Shown here piece by piece: positions 1 through 12,400 of a stretch of 64,000 nt of DNA. The DNA is from Cryptomeria japonica (Eukaryota > Streptophyta > Pinopsida > Cupressales > Cupressaceae). The number at the start of each line of letters is the position of its first letter. Positions within the stretch are counted from its first letter, which is position 1. A program made the translations under genes and the position numbers. The notes below the pieces were generated by a model. It made no database searches. It was not told the origin of the DNA and saw only the letters and a program-made list of their open reading frames with translations. The stretch is from NCBI RefSeq assembly GCF_030272615.1, contig NW_026729267.1:1-64000 (forward strand), read 5' to 3'.

Positions 1-1272
1 CTATGAAGGCATACCAAAAGAGACACAAAGAGACATGCTAATATATCTAATAAGTAAAACAAAGATCATGAGACATCTCCAACTGCCTCTTAGCATGGCC
101 TTAGCTTCTTCTCCCTTGTTCCTCTCCTCTCCAAGTTCCAAAATAGTGTAGCTCTCAGCAGCTTTTTGCACTATGGATGCTTATGGAGGATTGAGATTGT
201 AGTATAGCTCTAAATATGAAATAAAAGCTAATACTATGCTAAAATGATGTATTTTAACCAAAATGATAAGATGTTAGATTGCTTATGCTAAAATGCTCTC
301 TAAAATGTCTATAGCTTAGATGCATACAAGTTTTCAGGATCTGGATTATGAAGGAATGGGCTCTATTTATAGGAAAAATGGAGCAATGGATGGCCAGGAT
401 TGAAGGGTTTAATCAAGGGTCAAGCTTGAAAGTTGGGGATCCATGTGCACATTGGCACCAATGAAATGATGACAAATGTCCACATGGGGTTGGGTTGAAA
501 GAAGAGTTTGGAGGCTTTAAAGGCCTGAGAAGACCTCATGGTTATCTAAAGGCTAAGAGTCAAGTCTAAATTAGGATTACCCACTGGACTAGGAATTAAT
601 CCAAGAATAAACCTTTGTGCAAATGATTAAGAGATAATCATGGTCAAAGCATTAAAGGCTTGATGAGACCCTTGGGTTGGGTAGAGGTTGAGTCAAAACA
701 AATGTTTTAACTATGTGGAAGGGTTTGGGTTAACCATTAATGGTTTTTGGAGACTTTGGGGATTAAGTGGTTGAAGGTTGAAAGCCTTCAATGGTTATCA
801 AAGACTTTGAGCCATTTAGTGGTTGAAGGTTGAAAGCCTTTAATGGTTATCAAAGACTTTGAGGGTTTGAGAAGTGACTTCCCTTTTGCTTAGGAATGTG
901 ACAAAGTTTAGAGAAGGGGTTAGGTTATTTATAAGTGATTAGAAAATTCTAGAAGGGGTTTAGGCATACAAGTGGATTTTGTAGGAAAATGCAAGTGGGA
1001 TGGGGATAATGATTTAAATAAATATTTTATTTAATTTATTTAAAAGAGGAAAAAGTGATTTTATTAAATAAATAGATTTTATTTATTTAATTGAATGGAA
1101 TTTGATTTAATGAATGAATTAAAATAAACTGAATAATTTATTTATTTAATAGAAGAATGTTTGGGGATGAATTAATTAAATATTAATTTAATTAACTGAT
1201 GGCTAGTGGATTTTTAATCAAATAAATACAAAATATTCATTTAATTAAGCTGGACAGATTTATGTGACTACA
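1..1272. repeat. Possible LTR (partial) of a Ty3/gypsy-like element
   Basis: No gene is visible here. The layout resembles the proven LTRs at 41304-42096 and 56681-57473: an inverted TATA-like motif followed by leader-like sequence, and a right-hand part made of alternating TTAATT/AAATAAATA blocks (about 1010-1255) that ends in GACTACA near 1272. The matching LTR ends in GTCTACA. There is no detectable base-level alignment beyond these features, the left end lies outside the window and no second copy is seen. The call is therefore tentative. Confidence 0.3.
766..863. repeat. Tandem duplication, 52-bp period
   Basis: Two near-identical copies start at 766 and 818 (both begin AGTGGTTGAAGGTTGAAAGC). 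They differ at about one base, so the duplication looks recent relative to its surroundings. Confidence 0.85.
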
Positions 1273-2355
1273 CATATTATAAAGCTTAAAAATTATAATA
1301 ATTGTCATTGCCACTATTATTTCCAAAAAAATTGCAAACTAGTCAAACTACAATAACAACTGAAAAAGATATAGACAACTTTATTAAAATATAATTAGTA
1401 AAAAAAATCTATTTTCCATCATTTTAAAAAGACATGCTAGCTAGATAAATACTTCTCCTATACCTTGTGATTCAAGAATACAAGATCTAATCAAATTCTA
1501 CCTATTAATTTTATGAATACAAGATCTGATCAAATTCTACCTATTAATTTTTTTAGTTTTTTTTACTAAACTCCATATTTATTATCTAGTATTACTATTG
1601 AATTAAAATACACATGAATCTATAAAAGTTGGCTTAGGTGGCTAGGTCTAGGTGGACGTTCATACTACTAGCCTTCGTACCTTTATATCCTATCCAATCA
1701 AATTTGAGCTATCGAAGGGTACAGATTCATTAATCAAATATAGCTCCCAATAGTACTGGTGTGTATTCCGAAGTAATGAAATATAGCTCCCAATAGTAAT
1801 GGCAATGTTTTATTCAGTGCTACAAAGATAGTACAACGACGAGCCGCAGAACGAGAATATTAATGGCGGGGACCCAAAAAAGGGAAAAGAACCGTTAAAA
1901 AGAGCTTGTGCATGTAAAAAGTGACGATGGGAAACATAATATCGGTGAAAACTTCATGGGAAATCTAACAATCACTAGTGTTTTAATCGTCTTGCAAGGT
2001 CTCTCCGACAATTAGAACCATTGATTTGTAAAGTGAATTGGAATACTTCATAAAGGGTACGCCGAAGGCATAACTAGCAATTGCACCTTGGTGTGCAATG
2101 GGTATGCCGAATAGGCATAAAAGGACAATTGGAGTAAATTTTGATTTTTTTTGCCTACATTTGTGTAGTAGATAAGGTCATTTGGTTGACCATTTAGCAA
2201 GTAATGTTGTTTGTCCAGCATAGGTATGAATGGAGAAGTGTTAGCTACAAATCAATTATGCATCCACTTACAAGGATCTAAACATGATTGAAATAATGTT
2301 TGAATTAGGAACATAATCAGGTTCAATTACCAACAAGGTCATGTTATGCTTGCAA
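1273..2355. other. Intergenic stretch with short tandem duplications
   Basis: No coding signal was recognised. Two small direct duplications are visible. A 39-bp period unit has copies starting at 1476 and 1515 (GAATACAAGATCT...). A roughly 40-bp unit around ATATAGCTCCCAATAGTA is repeated near 1740 and 1780. The rest is AT-rich sequence without features I can name. Confidence 0.5.
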
Positions 2356-3238
2356 CAAGGAGAGAGGAGGAATGAGGGAGAGATAGAGGTGTAAAGAGGG
2401 ATATAGAGAAAATGAGAGGGAGAGATAAAGAAAGAGATAAGACAAAGAGACATAGATCTAGAAGAGATAAGTATGATGAGAGGGAGAGAGAGGGAGAGAT
2501 GGAAAGAGATGGATCATGATAGGAAGTTATATAAGGAGAGGAATAGAGAGAGGAATAATATATGGGTAGAGTGATATGGAGAGATAGAGATAGAGAGGCA
2601 AAAACATGTAGGTATAGAGGTCTAGGAAGAGGGAGAGAGGGAGACATATCTAGAAATAGAGGGGTGGAGAGAGAGATAGAGGGAGATGTATGGTAGATTG
2701 ATGTAAGGAGATAGATAGGGAGAGATAGAGAGATAAAGAGATATAGAGGGAGAGGAAGAGGGAGAGAAGGATATAGATATAGATATCTAGATGATGAGAT
2801 AGAGTGATAGAGAGTAAAAGATATGAGGAAATACAATAAGATATAGAGAGAGGGGGGGAGAGGGAAATAGAGATAGAGAGATAGATAGAGAGACATAGAA
2901 ATAGAAAGTAGAGATATATAGATAGAGATGGAGAGACAAAGTATAGAGAGGGAGAGAGAAAGAGGTAGAGATGCATAAATATGGGAGGGAGAGAAGGGGT
3001 AGGGATGGAGGGAGGGAGAGATGAGAGGGGAGATAGAAGAGGCTTAGCGAGGGGGAGAGAAATAAGTAGAGGAAGGAGAGAGAATAGGGGTGAGAGAGGG
3101 GGAGAGACAGGTAGAAAGAGAGGAGAAGAAGAAGAGGAGGGTGGACAAAGAGAGATAGATAAATATATATGGATATAGAGAGAGGGACCTCCATGAATAA
3201 AGAAGAAAAGAGGGGGTGATATATAGAGAGATATAAAA
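2356..3238. repeat. Purine-rich (GAGA)n low-complexity block 1
   Basis: About 0.9 kb in which the + strand is almost entirely A and G, built from irregular GAGAGAGGGAGA and GATAGAGA units. The reverse strand therefore reads as Ser/Leu/Tyr/Pro-rich pseudo-ORFs in several frames, which are composition artefacts. The sequence just before it (about 2271-2355: AAGGATCTAAACA ... GTTATGCTTGCAA) is similar to the sequence before block 2. This indicates that a flank-plus-array unit was duplicated. Long GAGA tracts can bind BBR/BPC-type GAGA-binding factors in plants, but no function is shown here. Confidence 0.9.
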
Positions 3239-3376
3239 GATCTCAATGGATAATTAATAGGGTTAAATCAAATATACAACTATATATAAGGATTTAAACA
3301 AGACTAAAACAAAATCTCTAAATGAAGGAGACAATTAGGGTACATTACTAATAACCTGATGTTATGTTTGCAATAG
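3239..3376. repeat. Spacer copy between the two GA-rich blocks
   Basis: This 138-bp stretch separates the two purine blocks. It is a diverged copy of about 2250-2355 upstream of block 1. Shared words include AAGGAT-TAAACA, GTTATG-TTGCAA and the immediate switch into GGAGAGAG. It supports duplication of a larger unit rather than independent expansion. Confidence 0.6.
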
Positions 3377-3849
3377 GGGGAGAGAGAGGATGAGGGGGAG
3401 AGAGAGAGACAAGTAAGGAGACAGATATAGAGAAAGATATAAATAGAGATGGAGAGGGAGAAGGAGAGGAAGAGGGATATGGAGAGGAGAGGGAGAGATC
3501 AAGAGAGATGGATAGAAACAACTGGAAGAGATAAATATATAGAGAGGGAGAGATCAAGAGAAATGGATAGAAACAACTGGAAGAGATAAATATATAGAGA
3601 GGGAGAGATAGGGAGAGAATGTGAGAGTGAGGGATAGAAATATATATAGAGGTAGAGAAGGTGAGATATATAGAGGTAGAAACATATGGAGAGATAATGA
3701 GGTAGAGATAGAGGGAGAGATGGAGGAAGCAATATGTTGAAATAGAGAGGTAAATGGATGTAGATATAGAGGTCTAGGAAGAGAGATGAATAGATAGGGA
3801 GATGGAGACATGTTTAGAGATAGAGGAGGAGACAAGAAAGTAGAGATAT
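3377..3849. repeat. Purine-rich (GAGA)n low-complexity block 2 with 55-bp tandem
   Basis: Second A/G-only block. It contains an exact-period tandem: the word GGGAGAGAT begins at 3491, 3546 and 3601 (period 55), with two full units including GGATAGAAACAACTGGAAG. That higher-order unit sits inside otherwise irregular GAGA sequence and marks a local unequal-exchange event. Confidence 0.88.
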
Positions 3850-3956
3850 ACATTATGAGTTCAATTCCTCTTAAGGCCCATACAACCTCATACTCTTCTA
3901 ATGAATTTTATGTGTTGATAATAACATTTTAAAATAAACTAACATTAGCTTTGATT

Positions 3957-4245
3957 TTCTATTCAATAATCATATTAAATTTAATTTAATCTAATTTATT
4001 TTATTACTCCTCTATATTATACAAATTTAATTATTAACTAAGAAACTCTTATTTTTATATTTATAGTATCATAATAAATTTATAAATAAATATAAATTAA
4101 TATTAAATTAAATTACTATTTATTCTATAGTATTAAATTTAATAACAAATTTATTTCTATAATCTATTCAATAATCATATTAAATTTAATTTAATCTAAT
4201 TTATTTTATTATATCTCTATAGTATACAAATTAAATTATTAATTG
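3957..4245. repeat. AT-rich direct repeat, 205-bp period
   Basis: The segment TCTATTCAATAATCATATT plus about 60 following bases occurs at 3958 and again at 4163. Both copies are extremely AT-rich with a few substitutions. The second copy degrades into further AT-rich sequence to about 4450. No gene is present. Confidence 0.75.
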
Positions 4246-4249
4246 AAAT

Positions 4250-5234
4250 AACTATTACTATTATATTTATAACATATAATTAAATTTATAAATAAATAAT
4301 TACAAAATAATATTAAATTAATTTATTATTTGTTACATAATATTAAATTTAAGAACTTAATTTTTTTTTTACAATTATAAAAAAAATGTTAATAATCTAT
4401 AAATTATAATATAATATTAGATAGAATGTAAATAATATTTATTATTAATTTGTATTTTAAATCTAATACTCTAATTTAATCATCACTAATTATTTAAATA
4501 AATATCTATAAATAGAAAAGGTCAAAGTGATGTTTAGACATTTAAATGAGTGAAAGACGAAAAATAGAAATGGTTAGAAAGCATATCTACAACGACCTAT
4601 AATTGTAGTAGTGAAAATGAAATCTAACTGGATTGATATTTATCTTGATCTCATTTAATTAATTTTTTTTAATTACGAATAATGTTGTAAAGTAGATTCT
4701 AAATTAAAAAATGAAAAAAAAAATATTACCCTAATGAATAAAATAAAATGATATATTAAAAAATTCAAAACAAACATATATAGATCACTTACGACAATAT
4801 AACAGCTTTCCTTTTCAGACATTTTACTCATAAAAAGATAACCATTCATCATAAGTAAATATAAAAAAGGTACGTATTTCTTTGAGCTTTGCTGTGTATT
4901 TATCATACAGATCGTGGTAATAATTACGATTTCTCAATCTCAAGCAAATCTAAAACAGTGCTCCCACAACTCTGCAATACGGATTTTAAAAAGGTTCAAG
5001 AACTGCAAGGAGTACACATTAGACGTTGTCCTTCATTCATTCGCGCGGCATCATACGCAGATGGCGAAATAGGGTGAAGAGTTATCAATGGTTGAAACAT
5101 TTCCAATCGTCTTGCACACCTCTAGTGAAATGTACACCGCTGATTAAATTTTTGAGGTCGTCCATTTCATAGAAGGAGACACCTTCAGCATAATTAGAAA
5201 ACAACTTTCCACAGATAATAAAAGATTGCTTCTT
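4250..5234. other. No recognisable gene
   Basis: AT-rich intergenic sequence. A short open stretch at 4889-5077 (+, 62 codons) has fairly balanced codon use and no recognisable motif. I cannot distinguish it from chance or a decayed exon. Confidence 0.4.
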
Positions 5235-6860
5235 TAAATGGTAAGTTCGCACTTTAAACCTTTTTCTTAAAATATAAAATTTAAGTGTAATATATAAGTC
5301 TTTATTAGCATATTTTCTTAAGGGATTGTTATGGTTTGTTTCAAATGGTTGTACTATGGGCATGTCAAATTGTTGATGTTGAACATAGAGAGTTCATGTA
5401 GAGTCAAATTTGTGATTTTGTTAGTTGAAATCCCAATCATAAGTTTCCTCAAATTTAATGCTTGCTCCTTTCCAAAGGTTAATTGCTTCATCTATGGTTA
5501 ATTTGTTGGTTTTTGTTGGTCGAAGACACTATTAACTAGCAATTGCACCATAAAGAGGTATAGGTTGATTATATAAAGTAATATGATAGAGAGAGCAGTT
5601 TTCCATATGCACAAAAGATTCATTTAAATTAATTAAAAATCATATTTTCATATTAAATTAATTTGATTTAATTTATCACTATTTTCATAACTTATTTTAT
5701 ACCAAAATATTCTATTTCAATCATTTCAGCTCTGTTTATTAACACAAACCAATCAAATCCATATAAATATTCCGAAGCAAGGGTCATTATGAGGTTCAAA
5801 ATTTAATTTCTAGATATGGAAGATGCTTAATCTATAGTAGTAACTTTTATCATCACTATGGTAAATAGTATACAAAATCATTCATTTAGCAAAGTAAATT
5901 AGAACAATCAGTGAATTATGGTAAATAGTTTACAAAATCATTCATTTAGCAAAGTAAATTAGAACAATCAGTGAATTGTTCCTTAAATTTTAACATAAGT
6001 TCTAAGTTTCAATTTAATGAGAATTACTACAACACACATAATTATTTAATAATTTTTTTTTATTTTTAATTTAAAAAAATTATATTACATTAAATTATTT
6101 TAATTTTAATATAAATATAATAATTAATTAATAATATACTTATTTATTTTGCATTTTTTCTGTTTTATTCTATAACAATATTTAAAATAATATCCTTTAA
6201 CATAATATACTTGTATGCTAAAAAAATTGTAACATAATGACAAAATTGCCCCATGGATAAATAGGGTAATCCTATGGTAAGTATCATATTAGGCTAGCCA
6301 CCTATGTGATTTGATCTTGAGATCCTTTTATGGGTACGCCAACATGAAAACTCATCATCTACACAATTCTTTGAGGGCATTTTTTATTCAAATGAGTCCC
6401 ATGAACCAAAATAAGACAAAGTACCAACTTTAGCGAAAAATTCCGAAAAATTCAACAAATATCTCAGCCAATAATGTACTTATAAAAAAAAAAATAGATT
6501 TAGTAAATTGCAATATTCATTAAAATTAAATTAAATTTTATCAAAATGTAAAATGTGATTCATTTAAAAAAAAATAATGATAAGGTGTTGACAAAGAATA
6601 AAATTTTATGTTTCATTTTTTTGAAATTACTTCAAAATTGTACTATTTAAATACATTTTTTATATATCAATTTTTATTTATTTATAATTTTTTAACTTCA
6701 TAAATTTATTTTAGATCAATTTAAAAAACTCATGTTAAAAAAGAAAAAAAAATGTAAGGTAACTTTAAAATAATAATTATATTTTAACAAATAAAATTTT
6801 ATATAGTCATTTTTAATAATTATAATAGTAATCATTTCAAAACATAATTTTTATAAAAAA
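5235..6860. repeat. Dispersed repeat family, copy 1
   Basis: Several blocks recur in the same orientation at 25.69-27.09 kb. 5235-5390 matches about 25690-25840, around AAAATATAAAATTTAAGT. 5845-6000 matches 26040-26170, around CAAAATCATTCATTTAGCAA. 6230-6860 matches about 26360-27070, around ATTGCCCCA-GGATA. A block near 7290-7400 also matches 25850-25960. Block order differs between copies, so one copy was rearranged or both descend from a longer element. There is no coding capacity, and the element class is unknown. Confidence 0.75.
5858..5977. repeat. Tandem duplication, 60-bp period
   Basis: Two almost identical copies start at 5858 and 5918 (ATGGTAAATAGT...). The homologous locus at about 26060 has only one unit, so the duplication arose in this copy after the two loci separated. 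Confidence 0.88.
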
Positions 6861-6901
6861 TCATAAATTTGGAAACATATATATTCAATACTTCAATATA
6901 C

Positions 6902-7055
6902 ATTTTTTTTTTTTATCAATAAAAGGCCGAGGCCAAAGAATTTTATTAATTTAAAAAATAGATAGAATTACATATACACCTCCATTTGGTGTGGGCACCG
7001 ATAGGAAAGAATGGAGGGAAGAAAACCTCCGGTCTAGCCCAGATCCCTATTTTTA
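6902..7055 (-). mobile_element. LINE 3' end (5'-truncated), minus strand
   Basis: Read on the minus strand, this ends in AATAAAATTCTTTGGCC, TCGGCCTTTTATTGAT and a poly(A) run (poly-T on + at 6903-6914). That is the usual look of a plant L1-type 3' tail. It is preceded by an untranslated segment with no ORF. No target duplication could be placed with certainty. The SINE at 20785-20912 ends with a similar GGCTTTGGCC...TTATCAAAAAAA tail. Confidence 0.5.
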
Positions 7056-8100
7056 CTTGTTAAAATACAATAACAAATTTTTTGAAATGTTTCTTTCTTT
7101 TTCAGATTTTTAATAACAATTTAATTTTGCAACAAATTTATAATTACAAATATATTGTGGAAAATAAAATTCCCTCTTTGAGACCACAAAGTACTTTAAA
7201 AATTATGTTCTCTTTCAATTTTCTTTCAATTATTTTGTTTCATCTTGATGATGGTTTAGGGAACGTGACCCCAAACATTGATGCGAAAAATTCTTACACA
7301 GTTGAACTCAATAATATATTACAATCAACAACATGAACTATGAAAATCTAATAAATTTAATTTATGATTTAGACATTAAAAAGGATCACCTAAATTTGTC
7401 AAAAGCTTTTAAAAGAAAAAAAAAAGAATTTTTTTTTATCATTGATAGGCTATATATAATTTAATAAACTTGGAATGGCAAAAGCTGACCAGTCCTTTAA
7501 TACAATATAATTTAATAAACTCAATATGGCAAAACTTCACCATACTACTTTACAAATATACCTCTAACATTTAATCTCTTCCATTCCCCCACTCATCGTC
7601 AAAGGGAAAAGAAATAACACTACTGCTAACCATTTATAGTCTACCAACCATATCAGCTATCCACCCAATTCTATAGAACTTGCTAATAATAGGCTGGCTA
7701 ATTAATTTGGCGGCAATATCTAAAGGCACAAACGGAACTCTACACACATGTAAAAAAACCAAGAAAAAACAATGGCAGCATTTGCAAGAAAAAACTATGA
7801 ATTGAAATTTCTTTACAAAATTGAGGCAAACCAAAATCAATCTCCCTATAGCTCTGTTTCAAAATTAATAGGACGAATGGATATTTTCCATTGTATTCTG
7901 GCTTGACATATAAAATGAGTCAATACAATTCCTACCCATTGTGCTTGCATAATAGAAACGACACAATTATATGTTCCTACATGTATCATTTTGGTATATA
8001 GAAAATGAATTTTATGCATTGATTTATCATGGAAGCCAATAGAAAGTCTCCATTTAACCATATTAGTCTACATGTTAATCCATACATGTTATCCTTTTGA
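7056..8100. other. No recognisable gene
   Basis: AT-rich sequence with scattered short open stretches (for example 7082-7336 + and 7634-8061 -). None has a recognisable motif or splice context. About 7290-7400 is shared with 25850-25960. Confidence 0.4.
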
Positions 8101-8640
8101 ATGACAATTCCATCCATATTATCATTTAAAATCAGTACATGGTTGCATACATCATGTGATAAACATGAGTTCCAAATCCATAATTTTCAAAATCTCTTCC
8201 ATAAATCACACCATGAATACATTTTCTAGATCACATAATATTTTTAACTCTACATGCTAGACTATACTCTATGGTAGACACTAAACCAAATTACACTATT
8301 TGTCTTCACATTTATAATAATCTAATGTTGAATTCATATATATTTTTATGCACTAATGGTCTTTTTATGTGTACATTCACATGAGTTTGTTTGAAGTGGC
8401 TAGCATAGTTTTATAAGTAAATGAAGATGAACTTTCACGATAGCGCTACATGTTGTCACTCATGTTTGAGTGGGGCCACACCCTATCTTACCATCTCTAC
8501 ACTAAAACATCTTTTACTATTCATTGCTGACCAAACTACTTTTACAAGTGGAGTGACAACTTTATTTCCTCTTTTTCCTATAATTTTCACAGAATAAGGA
8601 AGTGGGAAAGCATGTACGATTTTGTTAGAACAATGCTTCT
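8100..8640. repeat. Third, diverged copy of the 13-kb/18-kb repeat family
   Basis: Words and order match 18560-18820, for example TTGCATACATCAT, ACTCTACAT-CTA-GCTA, TATGGTAGACACTA, TTTTACAAGTG-AGTGA-AACTTT and GAAGTGGGAAA. Similarity is clearly lower than between the 13-kb and 18-kb copies, so this is an older member. No ORF is retained. Confidence 0.6.
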
Positions 8641-9424
8641 ATAACCACTCAATTTGAAGTTTGAAAATGACTAAGCACTTGAAGAAAATTAGGCGCTATC
8701 CCAAAAAAACTACTTTTCTACCATTTGTATATACTGATATCGATAAAATGACATCAAAAAATCAAACTTGCCATATCATTTGAAGCAAAATGGCTATCCA
8801 ACTAATAAAATAATTCATTTGCTCTTTTATTAGAAGTGCAATTTATTCTTTATTATTGTCATTATGTTGGTTGCATAGACATCGCCTCAGTTGAAGTAGC
8901 TAAGCAATTTTGTAGTTTTCAATCTCAACCTTTAAAAATATAGAATATGGTTATGTGTATATTTTTTATTTTATTAGAGAAAAGAAAATTGTTAAAAAGA
9001 ACAATGTAATAAATTTTATATGTATTTAGCATTGACTATTATATGTGAGAGAGAAAATTAGGTGTTGTATGAGTGAAACATCTAGAAACAAAGCATTTAT
9101 CTTGTAAAATAATATTATATAGACATTTTAATAGATCAATTTTTCTTCACAATTACTACATTTAATTTTTAAATAAAAGGAAACAACTTTCAAAATTTTG
9201 TAACCTGTTTTATAATTCTAATCATTAATTGTGGAAGGTTAAAATAAGAACAAAATCCATACATTTAGAAAAGAGTACATTTTGTAGTACTACTCATTTG
9301 AAAAAGAAAAAATAGCACACATGACAATGCAAGTAAACAAACATAAATATGAGTGACAACCCAAATGTGGAATAATCCAAGCAAAAGCTCAGAGCATCTT
9401 TTGTGAAATAGCTTCAGGGATTCA
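8641..9424. other. 3' flank of the receptor-like protein gene
   Basis: No gene was recognised. The gene at 9425-12433 is transcribed toward this region, so its 3' UTR and polyadenylation site should lie here. AT-richness makes any AATAAA-like word uninformative. Confidence 0.4.
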
Positions 9425-12400
9425 CTATTCACAAAGGTCATAGATAAAATTATCCATGAAAGAAAAGCACATGTATCTCCATTTCATGTGGAAGCACAAC
9501 ACTGCAATCACAGTAGCAAATCCCACTCCGTAACTTAACCCCACTCCCACTGCCCACCATCGATCCATTACAACTGCATCTACACTTTCAGTGGTTGTAT
9601 TATTCAATTCTTTGTAATTATGTTGTCTACCAAAACCAAGACTCTGTGTCCTGTTTTCAAGGGGAGGTCCATGAAGATTAGGATTTCCTAGAAAGGAAGA
9701 AATCTCAAAGGTTGAAAACTGCTTCCCTTGTGGTATTAACCCTGACAACTTGTTGTCAGAAAGATTCAACACAGCAAGGAATGTGAGATTTAAAAGTTGA
9801 ATAGGAATCTTTCCTAACAAATTATTTTCTGAAAGATCCAAAGATTCCAAATAAGTCAAGGCTCCCAAGGATTCTGGAATTACCCCACTTAGATTATTTT
9901 TTGATATGTTGAGAGAAATTAATCCTCTCAAGAGCCCCAATTCTGAAGGAATATTTCCTGACAAGTTATTATGTGACAAATCCATGAACTTGTCTTGTCC
10001 AATTATTTTAGAGTATGGAGTTCTCCTTCCTTTTATCCAAACTGTTACTTCATCAGCAAAATTCATTCCATACTCTCTGTCCAAACTTCCAGCCTCTAGA
10101 TAATATGAAGAATATTGTAAATGAAAACTTTGTGAATTATTGACCAAAGCACATAACTTGCTCACATCTGAAGGTATATTTCCTGATAATTGATTATCAG
10201 GTAAATCTAGAATTTGAAGATATTGCAACCTGAACAGCTGGGGTGGAATTCTACCATCAAATTTATTAGAAGCCAAGCTAAGAATTCTCAAATCTGTCAA
10301 CTTTTCAATCCAAACAGGAATGCTACCTTCAAAATTGTTATTTCCTAGATCAAATATTTGTAGATCTGTGCAATTCGCAATAGATGGTGGAATAATACCT
10401 TGCAACCTGTTACCATTGAGATTTAATGTGCGAAGACTCTGCAGATTTCCTAACTCCTTCGGAATCTCCCCTTGCAAAACATTTTGAGCCAATTTTAAAA
10501 TTTCCATTCCAGAACACTGCCCAATATTTGAAGGAATCATACCTGTCAACTTGTTCTTTGAGAGGTCCAAAACTCTATGATAATCTGAATTGTTACATAT
10601 AGAACTTGGAATTTCTCCAGTCAAATTATTCCCTGACAATGATAGAGTGTCAAATATCCCAATTGTTGTAGGAATAGAGCCATTAAACCCATTATTTGAC
10701 AGATCTAATGCATTTGCAGCAAAATCAAGAGCAGGAAGAGAGCCATATACTCTATTCCCATGCAAGTCCACTGTATAAAAACTATGAGATATCTTGCGAG
10801 GTAGAGAACCTTCCAGTTGGTTATTTGAAAGATTGAGCAGATCAAGATTAGGAAGATCCCACAGCCACGAAGGAAGATTTCCCACAATGTTGTTATCTGA
10901 AAGATCTAGCCAGGACAATTGATACTGCTGGGACAAAAATGCAGGGAAGTTGCCTTCTATATTGCAAGACTGCAATTCGAGAATATACAGGTGGGCAAAC
11001 TTAGGAACCCAGCTTGTAGAGATGTCAATGACAAACTGATTTTCTGAAAGGTCCAATTGTTCAAGGCGGGTTAGATTTTCAAATAGTTGAAGTGAAATGT
11101 TCCCTCTTAATCCGCTGGAAAGAAGTGACAATACGTTTAAACTGGCCAACTTTGAAATGCAATCTGGAATTGCTCCTGACAGCTGGTTATCGCCTAGATA
11201 GAGGCTACTCAATGTTGGAAGCTGACACAGAGACGGAGGAATCTGACCACTTAACTGGTTGTAATTAAGGTACAGATATCTAAGGGAGGTTAAGCTGCCA
11301 AAAGAGGATGGTATACTGCCCTCCAAATTGTTGTACCCCAGATCCATGGTCATAAGTTTTGAGAAATTTGCAATAGAAGTGGGGAACACTCCCGTTAAAT
11401 TACAGTGACTAAGGGATAGCACGACTAGTGAGGAAGAATGGCTTACCATGAAAGAAAGGTTTCCTTTCAAGCCGTAGTTAGAATCAAGCACAAGATTGCT
11501 CATTCTTGAGCGGGGCATGAAATTGGAAGGGATGAAACCATTTATACCACAGGAGGACAGATCAACTGAAACCAATGAGGACACATTCTCAAACCAAGAG
11601 GGTAGTTGAACCGGGAATGAATTGTAAGCTATATGCAGATGTGATAAACGGGTAAGGTTTGAGAGATCTGGAATATTACCTGAGAGCTCACAGTCAGACA
11701 AGTGAATCTGGGTAAGATTGGGAAGACCGCTAAGGGCATCACCCCAGTGCTCAGATGCCATGCTCAGGTTCACATTACTCATATCCAAGAACTCCAAGCT
11801 TCTTAGATTTCTTACCCATGCATCAAAACTGCTACTCTTCAAGCATGGCTCATCGTCCCAGTAGTCATATGTTGAATTTTGAATTAGCCAGAAGTTATCT
11901 GAAATATCCAAATGACGCAAGCTTGACATATTTCCCAACTCCAGAGGGACTTCACCTCCAAATCCAGCATTTTTCAAGCTAAGAAACTCAAGTCTATGCA
12001 ATTTTAAAAGCTGGGGAGGGATAGAAGTACCATTGAAGTCATTCCAGCTGAGATCTAAGTACTGTAGATGCTGCAGATTACACAGCGATGTACGAACTTC
12101 ACCAGTCAACTGCTGTTTGAACTGATAAGGGTCATTACTTAAATCAAGGCGAATGACATGGGATGTGTGGTAATCACAGGCAACACCCTCCCAGTCGCAA
12201 CAGTTGAATCCCCGCCAAGAGGATAACCGACCTGAAGACAAATTAAGCCCAGCCTTGAAATCCAGCAAGTAACTTCTTTCATCTTGTAAACACCCTGTTG
12301 AAAATGGGAATTGAGAATGGAGCATTATTACCCATATCAACAAAAAACCACAGCCCGCAGTCATCTTGAACGAAAGTGGATACATTGCGCAATTTACAAT

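Noticed and set aside
2339-3853. Long Ser/Leu/Tyr/Pro-rich open frames on the minus strand (up to 198 codons)
   Set aside because: Translations of the purine-only GAGA blocks; open in several frames at once because stop codons are rare in CT-only sequence.
9906-11982. Short + strand frames inside the RLP gene
   Set aside because: Antisense shadows of an intact 1002-codon gene; no motifs.
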